A stretch of 64,000 nucleotides of DNA, taken from Neoactinobaculum massilliense. GTDB taxonomy: Bacteria; Actinomycetota; Actinomycetes; Actinomycetales; Actinomycetaceae. The notes under the pieces are model-generated. The model had not been told where the DNA came from and searched no databases. It saw only the letters and a program-made list of their open reading frames with translations. The position numbers and the translations under genes are program-made. Shown one piece after another: positions 34,550-44,900 of the stretch. Location of the stretch: assembly GCF_900604955.1 (NCBI RefSeq), contig NZ_UWPE01000001.1:1426001-1490000 (forward strand), read 5' to 3'. Every line of letters starts with the position of its first letter. The stretch's first letter is position 1.

Positions 34550-36841
34550 CTAGATCAGTTCAGATTCGGAGAATTCTCCTGGCAGCCACGGCCGCGCCTG
34601 GCCTGGACTACCCGCGGCATCCCCCGCAGCCCCAGTACCGAACCCACCGGTGAAACCAGCCGCAGACTGATCACCCGGCTGGCCAGAACCCGCCTGCGTG
34701 GCACTGGCCTTGCCAGCACCAGCTGCACCAGCGCTCACACCGAATGAGCCGCCAACCTGTCCGGTATCAGCGCCAAATTGCCCAGCCCCAGCGCCGGATC
34801 CAGTACCGGCCCCGGCGCCATCCGCCTGGAACTGTGCAGCGTTAGCCCGCTTTACCTTCGCCGCCCGCAGGGCAGCCGCGATCCTCTTGCGGAAGATCAG
34901 CACCAGCACAATGGCCGCGAGAACTAGTAGCGCCACCACACCCCAGATGATGAGCGGAATGAGCGTGATCCCGTTTCCAGCAGCAATCAGCGAAATGGAA
35001 CCATCCACTGCCTTAAGGGCGCTGCCCGCAGTATCACCGCTCGCCGAAGCGCCACCGTCAGATGAACTGCCAGCTGTATCCGAGCCACCCGCGGCAGCCG
35101 AACCACTCGAGCCACCCGACGCACCGTCGCCCGCGGCGTCGCCGGAACCATCCGAGCTATCCCCGGCCTTGAACGTGGCCGTGCGGCCCTTGATGGTCCA
35201 CCCGGATGCATTGGACTTATCCGCATCAAACCTGTTGCCGAACGGAAGGGTGACCGTGGCCTCAACGCTCCCCACAGAAGCATGCGGCACCAGGTCATAC
35301 ACATTGACGTTCCAGACAATCGCGTAATCCGCGATTGTCCGCCCCAGCTGCGTATACGGCTGCAGCAGCTGCCCGGCCGCCGACGAATCCGCCAGCCCCA
35401 GGTTCATGGTCAACAAATCGCTGACCGTATCCTTCCCCTTGGTGCCGGCCACGGAGACCGTGTAGGTGACGTTCTTCTTGTCGCTGTCCTGTTCGACGTC
35501 GTCCGCACCCGTGCTCTTCTTCAACGCGTCAGGAATCGCGTCCCCGAACGCATCCGCATCCTCCTGCGGCACCGTGAACTGGTACTCGCTGGTCAGGTTG
35601 CGGCTGAGGTCCATGGAGAGATCGGCCGTAAGCTTGCTGACCGACACGCCGCGCGTGAAGGAAGCAGTCCCACCGCCATCCAGCGTCACCTCGGTGCGGC
35701 CGGAATCATTCGCGCTACCATCCGCGGACGTCCAGCCGGCGGGTGCAACCACGTGAACGGCAAGATCGTCAGAACTGGACACTACGCCGGCGGCGTTCAC
35801 GTGCACCGTGTAGTCCGTGCCGATCGTCAGCGCCTGTGCGTCCGGCTTCTTCTCCTTGACGGCCAGCGTGGCTGAGTCATCCCCCAGGGCCGTGCGGAGC
35901 CCCGCCTGCGCGGCCTTGAGATCGGCGGCGTCGAAGGAAATCGAGTAGCCGGCCGTGCCGTGGGGCGAATCCTGCTCGGACACGTCCGCACGTGTCCCGC
36001 CCTCCGGCGTGGCGCCCTTGAGGAACGTCTGCTGTGCCTCCTGCGCGGGACCGTTCACGTCATAGCTGGGCGTGTACACAACGACCACACCGTAGGTGCC
36101 GTTCTCCTTCACATCCAGCGTCACGTCCACGTACTTGAACGTGTAGTCCTTCGCGTCATCAACGCTCGCGGAATCCGTATCCGAGGCGGAGTACTCCTTG
36201 CCAGCGATGGTCACCACCGTTGAGCCGGGAGAATCAAATACGAGTGTCTCATTCTCCTGGTCCACAACGCCGTCGGCCACGAGGTATTGCGGTAGCCACG
36301 CGAGCAGATCACGAGAGGTGAAGTTCTCCTTCAGCGAGTCACCCTGGAGGAGGCCGTTATCTCCGGTTGAGAACGAAACCGTCGGCTCCGTATCATCGCC
36401 CGACGCCGCCAGCAGCGCGGCCGCCTTTTCCTGGTAGTCCGCGATCGAGCTGAATGTGAGCGTAAAGGTACCGGTGTAGTTGGTGCCGTCGTTCGTCATC
36501 CCCGAGTAGCTGAGCCCCGCCGGCACGTGCTGCTTAATCGAGGCGTCCACGGCGTCCATGCCACCGTGGATATATCCCGTGTCCGACGACGTCGCATCCG
36601 CCGCGTCCTGGGTGGACATGGTGAGTGTCATGACGCGCGAGCCGGCGCCCTTTTCATCGAGCGTGAGTTTGGTGTCCACTTTCGCGCCGCACGCCGTGAG
36701 GAGCACGAGTGCCAGCACGACGAGGAGGGCCAACGCGAGCTGCTTGACGCGTTGAGGAAGGGGACGGCCGGTATGTCCGCCGGCACGTTCAAGTCCGGCC
36801 ACACCGCGAAAGAGCCCACTTCCACTTGCATTTCTAGTCAT
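34550..36841 (-). CDS. Large lipoprotein with C-terminal membrane helix
   Basis: The 763-residue protein has a lipobox (ALLVVLALVLLTAC, Cys about residue 49), so it is probably lipid-anchored outside. The body begins AKVDTKLTLDEKGAGSRVMTLTMS, which resembles the LppM/DUF3153 lipoprotein family; a Ser/Gly/Asp-rich stretch (about 560-610), a membrane helix (LIPLIIWGVVALLVLAAIVLVLIFRKRI) and a Gly/Ala/Gln-rich cytoplasmic tail follow. The ATG at 36841 is behind AGGGGGAAT; nine bases separate it from the overlapping upstream stop, so it is coupled with the Yip1-like gene. Role unknown; envelope location is likely. Confidence 0.8.
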   Translation of the reverse strand: MTRNASGSGLFRGVAGLERAGGHTGRPLPQRVKQLALALLVVLALVLLTACGAKVDTKLTLDEKGAGSRVMTLTMSTQDAADATSSDTGYIHGGMDAVDASIKQHVPAGLSYSGMTNDGTNYTGTFTLTFSSIADYQEKAAALLAASGDDTEPTVSFSTGDNGLLQGDSLKENFTSRDLLAWLPQYLVADGVVDQENETLVFDSPGSTVVTIAGKEYSASDTDSASVDDAKDYTFKYVDVTLDVKENGTYGVVVVYTPSYDVNGPAQEAQQTFLKGATPEGGTRADVSEQDSPHGTAGYSISFDAADLKAAQAGLRTALGDDSATLAVKEKKPDAQALTIGTDYTVHVNAAGVVSSSDDLAVHVVAPAGWTSADGSANDSGRTEVTLDGGGTASFTRGVSVSKLTADLSMDLSRNLTSEYQFTVPQEDADAFGDAIPDALKKSTGADDVEQDSDKKNVTYTVSVAGTKGKDTVSDLLTMNLGLADSSAAGQLLQPYTQLGRTIADYAIVWNVNVYDLVPHASVGSVEATVTLPFGNRFDADKSNASGWTIKGRTATFKAGDSSDGSGDAAGDGASGGSSGSAAAGGSDTAGSSSDGGASASGDTAGSALKAVDGSISLIAAGNGITLIPLIIWGVVALLVLAAIVLVLIFRKRIAAALRAAKVKRANAAQFQADGAGAGTGSGAGAGQFGADTGQVGGSFGVSAGAAGAGKASATQAGSGQPGDQSAAGFTGGFGTGAAGDAAGSPGQARPWLPGEFSESELI

Positions 36842-36849
36842 GATTCCCC

Positions 36850-38019
36850 CTAGAGCAGGCTGGAGACGGTGTTGATGCCCACCGCGTTCCAGCAGCCCAT
36901 GGCCACCCGTACCTGAAGGATTACCTGAAGGATGATGACGCCGCTCCAACCGAGCACCATGGGGAGCATCGGAGAACGGGTGAGCCGCGCCGCGCGATTC
37001 ATACCCACGTATGCGGTGAACACCTGGAAGAAGAACAGCGGCAGTGCGATCACGCCGAGCACCACCGCCATCACGACGGCTAAGCCAGCGGAGGACGTGA
37101 AGGCATAGACCAGGTCGGCCAGGATGTAGTAGGCGATGTACGGCGAGGATACCGCCGCCACAATCCGCAGTGCGTCACCGTAGGGAGTTTGAGCGCCGCG
37201 TACGCGCAACGCAAGGGTGATCACGCCGGCCAAGCCGAAGTAGCCGATCGCGCTCACCACCACCACGAGAAGAAAAATCTCCACGTTTGCACCGAAGGAG
37301 AGGCTCATATTGTAGGTGCCGCCGCCGAACTGAGACTTCACGGCGCGGATGCTCGCGGCCGTGATAAACGGTCCGAGCAGCCCCTGGAGCAGCCCCAGCA
37401 GAATCGCATTCACCCACCAGAAGTGGGGCGTGGCAAAGGCTTCGTGCAGCGCCTCCAGCGGCCTGCCGCTCACCACTCGAGCCAGCACCACGAATTGAGC
37501 CTTAAGCGCGGCCAGGAGCGTTGCGCCAACTGAGGGGCCTGCGGCGACGCCGGGGCGGCCCAGCTGGCCGAGTTGGCCCGGTTGACCTGGCTGCTGGCCA
37601 GGTTGGGCCGGGTGCTGGCCCGGCTGGCCGCTGAACTGGTTCGGCTGCGGATAAGGCGCGGCGTGGTTCGTTGGCTGTGGGTAGGGTGCGGTGGGCTGGC
37701 CAGGCTGCGGCATCTGACCAATCTGCTGCGGGAGGGGCTGCGTGCGCTGGTAGGCCGGCGGCAGCGGTGCCGTGGGCTGATAGTTTCCCGCCTGCTGCGC
37801 GTAGCCTCCCGGCTGAGGCGGGAGTGGGGCGGTGGGCTGGGTTCCCGGTTGCCCGTATACCTGCTGCGGGGTGCCCTGCGGTTGGAATACCGGCGGCTGC
37901 GAAACCGCCTCTTCCGATTGCGCTGGGTTCACCTGTGCTGGATTCGTTTGCGCCGAGTCCGATCGCTCGCCATCGCCCGCATTAGGTGGCGTGGAGGCGA
38001 TTCCTTCGTTGTCGCCCAT
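36850..38019 (-). CDS. Yip1-domain membrane protein with Pro/Gln-rich N-terminus
   Basis: The 389-residue protein has a Pro/Gln-rich N-terminal half (about 1-150; PQPGGYAQQ, QPTAPYPQP, GQPGQHPAQPGQQPGQPGQ) and five membrane helices (ILLGLLQGLLGPFITAASI, IFLLVVVVSAIGYFGLAGVI, LAVVMAVVLGVIALPLFFF, VLGWSGVIILQVILQV) of Yip1 layout. I chose the ATG at 38019 behind AAAGGAAATCC. It overlaps the region of the lipoprotein start and is transcribed with it. The protein at 31200 has a similar plan, so these may be paralogues. Confidence 0.82.
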   Translation of the reverse strand: MGDNEGIASTPPNAGDGERSDSAQTNPAQVNPAQSEEAVSQPPVFQPQGTPQQVYGQPGTQPTAPLPPQPGGYAQQAGNYQPTAPLPPAYQRTQPLPQQIGQMPQPGQPTAPYPQPTNHAAPYPQPNQFSGQPGQHPAQPGQQPGQPGQLGQLGRPGVAAGPSVGATLLAALKAQFVVLARVVSGRPLEALHEAFATPHFWWVNAILLGLLQGLLGPFITAASIRAVKSQFGGGTYNMSLSFGANVEIFLLVVVVSAIGYFGLAGVITLALRVRGAQTPYGDALRIVAAVSSPYIAYYILADLVYAFTSSAGLAVVMAVVLGVIALPLFFFQVFTAYVGMNRAARLTRSPMLPMVLGWSGVIILQVILQVRVAMGCWNAVGINTVSSLL

Positions 38020-38355
38020 GGGATTTCCTTTCATTGCGTGGATTCAATAGTGGTGAGGCTATTGATGAGAGGAGGCCGCATCGTCACGGTGCGGGCAGTC
38101 CCCTATTCACTCTATGCCCTGCCGGTACAGCATCCTCAACACTTTCTTACCCCCATTTGTCCGCTATCTCGCGGCGCGTGCACATGCTGGACAGGTCGAT
38201 TCGCGCCCGCCGCGGCGTCGTCGGAAACGGATCCCCGGAAGCACGGACCACAACGACGTCGGGAACAGACGGAAACCAGGCAGGAGAGACGGCGTCGAAT
38301 GCACGGTTTATGCAACAGATTGCGCGCACAAATCCGCGCTACGGTCCGCGCCACG
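38020..38355. other. Divergent promoter region with a dispersed 12-mer
   Basis: About 335 bases between the Yip1-like gene and the FAD/Fe-S gene. It contains an exact GGCGTCGTCGGA at 38214-38225. Open frames through it are extensions of the flanking genes and lack coding character. Confidence 0.45.
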
Positions 38356-38361
38356 TACCTT
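38356..38361 (+). promoter_or_regulatory. -10 box TACCTT, leaderless-type, of the FAD/Fe-S gene
   Basis: TACCTT lies exactly six bases before the ATG at 38368 with no ribosome site, identical to the upp arrangement. Confidence 0.55.
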
Positions 38362-38367
38362 GGCAAT

Positions 38368-41300
38368 ATGACCATGAACACACACCCGTACGGGGCAGGA
38401 TCGCCGATCACAGTGTCGCTGGCCCCATATTCGCGGGATTTCGAGCGCTTTGAACAGGACCTCAACGGCGAGGCCATCAGTCCCATCCCCACCACGGTGC
38501 GGCGCATTGACCGGCTGGCCAAAGCACACGACGCCTCGCACTACCTCCTCATTCCACAGGGCATCGTCAAGCCAAAAAATGCGGAGGACGTGGCGGACAT
38601 TATGCGCTCCGCCTTCCACACTGGCATGGGCGTGACGTTCCGGAGCGGGGGTACGTCGCTGTCGGGCCAGGCGCAGTCCGATCAGGTGCTGGTGGATACG
38701 CGGCAGAACTTCCGCGGCATCAAGGTGCTGGACGGCGGGGCGCGCGTGCGCGTACAACCGGGCGCCACCATCGGAATGGTGAACGCCGTGCTGGCGCGCT
38801 ACAAGCGGAAGCTCGGGCCGGATCCGGCCAGCTCGGCGGCGTGCACCGTGGGCGGCGTGGTGGCCAACAACTCCTCGGGCATGCACTGCGGCACCCAGTT
38901 CAACACGTACAAAACGCTTGATTCCCTGGTATTTATTCTTCCCGACGGCACCATGATTGACACCGCGGATGCGGACGCCAATGCCCAGCTGCGCGCGAAG
39001 GAGCCGAAGCTGTTTGACGGCCTACTGCGCATTCGTAAAGAAATTCTGGCCAAGCCGGCGCTGGTAAAGAAAATCGAGCACCAGTACACGATGAAGAACA
39101 CGATGGGCTACGGGATGAACTCGTTCCTCGATTATGAGGAACCCATCGATATCTTCGCCCACCTCCTCATTGGTTCCGAGGGGACACTCGCCTACATTGC
39201 CTCCGCCACCTTCAACACGCTGGAGATCAAGCCGAAGGTGTCCACCGGACTGCTGGTGTTCAACAACCTGATCGACGCCGCCTCCGCGGTGCCGCAGCTG
39301 GTCGCGGACGGCTTCGAGACCGCGGAACTGCTAGACGCAACATCCATCAAGGTGGCCCAGCGCAGCGGTGCGGTGGCCGAATCTCTCGCCAAGATCGACG
39401 TAACCGAGCAGGCCGCGCTGCTGGTGGAGTTCACCGGCGAATCCGAGGCGGAGCTGGCGGACCGGTTTGCTAAGGCGCGCCCGCACCTGGAGCGCATGCC
39501 GCTGAATTCTCCGGTGGATATGACGTCGGACCCGAAGGAGCGCACCCTCCTATGGGCCGCCCGCAATAGCCTGTACGCGGCCGTGGCCGGCGCCCGCCCC
39601 ACCGGCACCAATGCACTCCTCGAGGATGTGGCCGTCCCGGTGGCGGAGCTGGGTGAAACCTGCCAGCAGCTCTCGGATCTGTTCACCGACCACAACTACC
39701 CGGGTTCCGTCATTTTCGGGCACGCAAAGGACGGCAACGTTCACTTCATGCTCAACGAGCAGTTCCGGGACGCGGAGAAGCTGCAGCGCTACCGCCGCTT
39801 CACCGAGGACATGGTGGATCTCATCCTCGGGCACGATGGTTCCCTCAAAGCCGAGCACGGCACCGGCCGCATCATGGCACCCTACGTGGAGCGTCAGTTC
39901 GGGCCGGAGCTGTACGGGATGATGCGGCACGTAAAGGCGCTCGCCGATCCGCACGGCATGCTCAACCCCGGCGTGATTATCACCGATGATCCAGATCTCT
40001 ACGTGGAGCACCTCAAGGTGGCCGAGGAGATCGAAAAGGTGGCAGACCGCTGCGTGGAGTGCGGCTACTGCGAACCGGTGTGCCCGTCCCGCGATCTCAC
40101 GCTCACCCCACGCCAGCGCATCGTGATCCGCCGTGAGATGGCCGCCGCGAAGATGCGTGGAGACACGGATACCTACAACGAACTGGCCAAGGACTGGCGC
40201 TACGACGGCGAGGACACCTGCGCGGTAGACGGCATGTGCCTCACCCGTTGCCCCGTGGGTATTAACACCGGTGATCTCATCCGCGAACTGCGGGCCAAGG
40301 ATTCCTCCGCACTTGGAAACAAGGCCTGGGCCGCGATGGTGGGCGCCTGGAGCACCGCGAACCGGACGCTGGGCGGAGCGCTGTCCACCGCCGGCGCACT
40401 GCCTGCCGCCCTACCGACGACGGTCACGAAGCTGGCGCGCAAGGTGCTGCCCACCGAGCTGGTACCCCAGTATTCATCGCAGCTTCCGCGGGGTGGCACG
40501 GCTCGGCGCCCGCACCACGACGCCGAGCCCAGCTTCGTACTATTCCCCGCCTGCGTGAATTCCATGTTTGGCGGCGTGAATGGGCGCGGGGAGGCTAAGC
40601 GCATGAATGCCTCCGCAGCCCTAGAACGGTTGGCGCGGCGGGCCGGGATCCGGTATGAGATCCCCGACGGCATCGCCGGACTATGCTGCGGCACCCCATG
40701 GAAGTCCAAGGGCATGCTGGACGGCTACCACCTAATGAGTGACAAGGTGCTGGATGCACTGTGGACCGCCAGCCGCGGCGGCACGCTGCCCATCGTGTGC
40801 GACGCCGCCTCCTGCACCGAAGGGCTCATGGTCATGCGTAACACGGTCGCCGAGGCGATTAGGAGCGGTTCTGCCGCTCGCGGCGGGGCTGGGAGCGGCA
40901 GCGCGGAGGCCGCAGGCGGCTCCGGTTCCAGGCACGACGACGCCGCAGCACGCGCAACCACGGTAACAGGCGCCCCGGAGTCACGTAGTAGCCGTGGTGG
41001 CTCGGGCGACACGCGCGACTTCTCTAAGCTCCGCTTTGTGGATTCCGTGCAGTTCGCGCTGGAGGAACTGCTGCCCCGCCTGAAGATTCGGCGGAAGGTG
41101 CCCGTGCTCGCCCTCCACCCCACGTGCTCGCTCACGCACATGGGGCTGAACGACGTGCTGCAGAAGCTCGGCGACGCCGTCGCCGATCATGCGGAAGTCC
41201 CCGTCGGCTGGGGCTGCTGCGGGTATGCCGGTGATCGCGGCATGCTGCACCCCGAGCTGAACCACTCGGCCACCCGGCAGGAAGCGGCCGAACTGGCGCG

Positions 41301-41463
41301 GGATGAGGCCGAGGGCCACGGCTTTACGGCTTACGCGTCCGTCAACCGCACCTGCGAGCAGGGTATGACGGAGGCCACCGGCCACACCTACCAGAATCTG
41401 CTCCAGTTGCTGGAGTGGGCCACGCGCGAGCACGCGGACCTGGCCGAGATCCAGAGCAAGTAG
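38368..41463 (+). CDS. D-lactate dehydrogenase-like FAD and Fe-S oxidoreductase
   Basis: The 1031-residue protein fuses a GlcD/Dld flavoprotein to a GlpC-like iron-sulfur domain. Order: FAD-binding domain (about 60-230; FRSGGTSLSGQ, ACTVGGVVANNSSGM), FAD-linked oxidase C-terminal domain (about 270-535; VFGHAKDGNVHFMLNEQF, AEHGTGRI), ferredoxin motifs CVECGYCEPVCPS (about 562) and CAVDGMCLTRCPVG (about 617), and two cysteine-rich CCG domains (GLCCGTPWKSKG about 772, GWGCCGYAGDRG about 947). It probably oxidises D-lactate or a similar 2-hydroxyacid and passes electrons to menaquinone. A low-complexity insert (about 831-884; GSRHDDAAARATT) with the dispersed word interrupts the second CCG region. 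Confidence 0.9.
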   Translation: MTMNTHPYGAGSPITVSLAPYSRDFERFEQDLNGEAISPIPTTVRRIDRLAKAHDASHYLLIPQGIVKPKNAEDVADIMRSAFHTGMGVTFRSGGTSLSGQAQSDQVLVDTRQNFRGIKVLDGGARVRVQPGATIGMVNAVLARYKRKLGPDPASSAACTVGGVVANNSSGMHCGTQFNTYKTLDSLVFILPDGTMIDTADADANAQLRAKEPKLFDGLLRIRKEILAKPALVKKIEHQYTMKNTMGYGMNSFLDYEEPIDIFAHLLIGSEGTLAYIASATFNTLEIKPKVSTGLLVFNNLIDAASAVPQLVADGFETAELLDATSIKVAQRSGAVAESLAKIDVTEQAALLVEFTGESEAELADRFAKARPHLERMPLNSPVDMTSDPKERTLLWAARNSLYAAVAGARPTGTNALLEDVAVPVAELGETCQQLSDLFTDHNYPGSVIFGHAKDGNVHFMLNEQFRDAEKLQRYRRFTEDMVDLILGHDGSLKAEHGTGRIMAPYVERQFGPELYGMMRHVKALADPHGMLNPGVIITDDPDLYVEHLKVAEEIEKVADRCVECGYCEPVCPSRDLTLTPRQRIVIRREMAAAKMRGDTDTYNELAKDWRYDGEDTCAVDGMCLTRCPVGINTGDLIRELRAKDSSALGNKAWAAMVGAWSTANRTLGGALSTAGALPAALPTTVTKLARKVLPTELVPQYSSQLPRGGTARRPHHDAEPSFVLFPACVNSMFGGVNGRGEAKRMNASAALERLARRAGIRYEIPDGIAGLCCGTPWKSKGMLDGYHLMSDKVLDALWTASRGGTLPIVCDAASCTEGLMVMRNTVAEAIRSGSAARGGAGSGSAEAAGGSGSRHDDAAARATTVTGAPESRSSRGGSGDTRDFSKLRFVDSVQFALEELLPRLKIRRKVPVLALHPTCSLTHMGLNDVLQKLGDAVADHAEVPVGWGCCGYAGDRGMLHPELNHSATRQEAAELARDEAEGHGFTAYASVNRTCEQGMTEATGHTYQNLLQLLEWATREHADLAEIQSK

Positions 41464-41514
41464 GTAGTTGGCGCGGCGGGCGGCCGGCCGGGATTCCCTG
41501 GCTGGCCGCCCGCT

Positions 41515-41736
41515 TTGCGTTTGCAGGTGGTTAGGGTCGTTTGCAGGTGACCCAACCACCTGCAAAGGACATTAAAGGCCATTAAACCCGGTGTGGAAGG
41601 GGAGAGCCAGCCGGCAGAAGCACGTTGGCGGGCGGTTAGGGCCGTTTAAAGGTGACCCAACCACCCGCAAACAGCATTAAAGGCCTTTAAGGCAGTCATG
41701 ATGAAGGCCACCAACCGCTTTAAAGGCCATTAAAGC
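41515..41736. repeat. R2 repeat array, locus 1
   Basis: Two units of about 65 bases: GCAGGTGGTTAGG...CCAACCACCTGC (10-bp inverted arms, 41523-41563) followed by ATTAAAGGCCATTAAA; then GGGCGGTTAGG...CCAACCACCCGC with ATTAAAGGCCTTTAA; and a further TTTAAAGGCCATTAAA near 41720. It fills the gap between the FAD/Fe-S gene and pilus operon 2. Confidence 0.8.
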
Positions 41737-41909
41737 GGCACAGAGAAACGGCGGCCGGACCAAGCAGCCCGGCCGGTGGGCTACCTGGCCCGGTGCGAGC
41801 AGACAGACTACTGGCCGGGTGGGGATTCCCCACCCGGCCAGTCCGCCATTCCGGGCCGTTAGCCCGTTCACCGTTCCGGGCCGTTAGCCTGCCCGGCCCA
41901 GGGCCTCAG

Positions 41910-44900
41910 TTACTTCCGCCGACGCCCGCTCAACGCAGCCGCCCCGGCGCACGCCAGCAGCAGTGCTCCCACGGCCAGCACCGGGCCAACGCCCGCGCCA
42001 CCCATGTTGGGCAGATCGCCCTTGGTCACGTCGGCAATCCGCAGCGTTGCCGTACCGCCCCACGTGACAGTGGCGCTATCCACGCTCACGAACGGCTGGC
42101 TCGCGGCCGTTGCAACCACCAGCGTCCCGCCGGACTTCTCCATGACCGCCACGCTGGCCGTGCCGTTGCCGTTGTCCTTGATCTGGATGAACAGGGAGGA
42201 CGGCAGCAGCGAGTAGCCCTCGGGCGCCTTCACCTCGTCAATGCCGTAGTAGCCGGCGCCGAGCTTGTAGCTCCCATCCGCCTCCACCGTCAGCGCGCTG
42301 GAATCCGTCTGGTTACCCTTCGCGTCCACCGCATACACCCGGAAGTCCGCACCCGCGAGCGCCGTGGCGACGTCGTCGGCAGAAACCTTCTGCAGCTGCA
42401 GCGACACGTCCTCGGGAGTGGAGGGCGGCTCAATGGGCACGCAATCCTCGTCCGTGTGGACCTTGGAATTGTTGACATCATTGAGGCTGGCCGTGTTGAA
42501 CAGGCCTTCCTGTGCCGTGCCGGAGCCCTTCGCACCGATGCACTGCAGGTGGCCCCACTGGTTGGTGTCGCTCACCTTGGCCTCGGGCCGCATCGTGTAG
42601 AGGTAGACCACTTCCCAGTAGTCATTCGTGCCAGCTGCGAGCGTCATCTGGTCCGACGACGTCGTTCCCTTCTGCGCGTTGTAGGTACCGGTGATGGAGA
42701 TCGGGTTACCCGTGGGATCAAACGCCGCACTGCCCGGATCATAGGCATCGCCGAGCGCGATGGTGCTGGACGTCCAGGTCACATTGGCGCCGGCACCGGC
42801 CGCGTCCTTCTTCTTGATGATGACGTAGGCGGGCTTCACGTCCTCGGTGAACTGCGGGGTATCCGTCAGGACGTACGGCAGTGCCGTATTGCCCGGGTTC
42901 TTGGCGATGAGGTCGTAGCGCACCGTCTGATAGGTGGTGCCGTTCACGGTCATGGTGCCCGCACTGTCACCGGTATCAATACCGCCCGAACCGTTGGCGT
43001 CCACGGCCTTCTTCTCCAGCCCCAGGCTGCATAGGCTCGCCTCGGAGGTGTTGTTGGCCGTAATGTCATCCGCATCATTCGGGATGAGCGTCATAACGTT
43101 CGTGACGCACTGGTTATCGGACGCCTCCATGGCCGCGCTGAACTCCACCTCCACCGTGTGGTGGGCGGGGAGACGCCCGAACTGAAGCTGCGCGGTGTAT
43201 TGGTAGGTGACGCATCTCTTAATGAGCCACCCGGTGTATTCAGTACATACCGATGCACCGCTCGAAGTCATCGCCACGTCGAAGGTGGAATCCGTAATGT
43301 CCGTAGCACTACCCACCTGCACATCGCTGAAGCTCGAATCGAACTGGTCGTTTACCAGGAAACCGGAGGAACCGACGTCGGAATTATTGGTGACCGCCAC
43401 CTTCCAGTACATCCGGCCGTTCTCATACCGTTCGGCTGTCTTCTCGATGCTGAGATCCGGGTTGAGGCCCGTCACCAGGCCGGTGCTGGTGCCGTCGGTG
43501 TTATATGACTTCGGCGCGTTGGACTGCACACCCACCAACTCGAATGTGGGCGTGGTGGCGGCCGGATTTGTCACCTTGATCTGGATACTGGTGGAGTTGG
43601 CGCCGCTGGAACCCGTACCGAATCCAAGGTTGCCGTTGCCGTAGGTCCACGCTTTGCCCCACTGGTACCCGGTGGGGATGCTCACTCCCGCTATTGTGGT
43701 CAGGCTCGTGATATCCCAGGTTTTCGTGGCGCCCGTGGTGAGGTCGATGCGCTCGATATACACCTTGCTAGTCCCGGACACCCAGGAGTGCTGGATGCCC
43801 CAGGCGTACTTATTGGCACTGGCGGAACTATAGGCACTGTTCGGCAGAATCGCGTGGTCCTCGGACCGTGCACACCAGGTGGCACTGGAGGTCTGCTGGC
43901 ACCGCGCCGAGGTGGAGCGCTGAGCCGTGGCGGTCACATTGTTAATGTCCACCTTGTAGAGCGCCCCAGAACCGGACATGGACGCGTTCGCCACCCACAA
44001 CTGGCCGTTGGCGTCGAAGAAACCGGTGGAGATGCCGCCCCACAGGTCGTTTGGCCAGGCACCGTTGCGCTGTCCGGCAATGCCGTAGCCGGTGCCGTTC
44101 GCGGCCGTGATCTGGCCGAGGTCATACACATCGCCCGTCACCGGGTCGATCTGGAGCAGATGACCGGCCGGGAAGCAGGGATCCTCATCGGTGATGGTGT
44201 TGCCGTCCGATCCCTTCCACACGCCGATACGCCCCTGGGACACGCCGTAAATCCAGTTGTCCTGTTGGTTGTAAGCGATCGCGTTGACGATCCAGCCCGT
44301 GGGACTCCCGATGGGAATGAACGCGTCGGAGGCGGAGCCCTGATAGTAGAGCTGCGTTTGGCTGCGGTTCTGGCCACCGGACGGCGTACCGTCCGCGTTC
44401 AAGCTACTCACCACGTAGGTGCGGTTGCCCTGCGCCTTCTCCCAGTCCGTGAGCGTGCGCGCCGGCTGCTTACCGGACACCGAGTAGTTGGTCATGGCCG
44501 GCACGGTGCCGCCATTGATGTCCGTCAGGTTCTGCCCCGTGCACACCGAAGGGTTCTGCGCTGTCTTGTTCTTGATATAGGCGCCCATGGTGGGGCACGC
44601 CTCGTTCTGCATGCCGGGCACGGTTACCCAAATCTGGGTCTGGGTGTCCTCCAGCGCGAATCGCACGATCGGCTGCTTCATCATGAGGTACATGACGTTG
44701 CCGTCCACCACCACGTCAAAGTCACTGCCGGCGTTGTAGGTCACGTTGTTGTACTTAACCGAAATTTTGGACGTGTCCAGGGACGAGGGGATTGCGTTCG
44801 CGTACGTGAGCGTGAGCAGGTCCACCTGCGTGCCCTTCGTCCAGTAGCCGAAGCTCCGCGCGATTGCCTGGCCCTGGTACATGCCGCGGTAGCACTGCAC

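Noticed and set aside
37573-38367. N-terminal extension of the FAD/Fe-S frame by 265 codons
   Set aside because: The stretch is antisense to the Pro/Gln-rich Yip1-like gene; homology begins after the ATG at 38368 with its -10 box.
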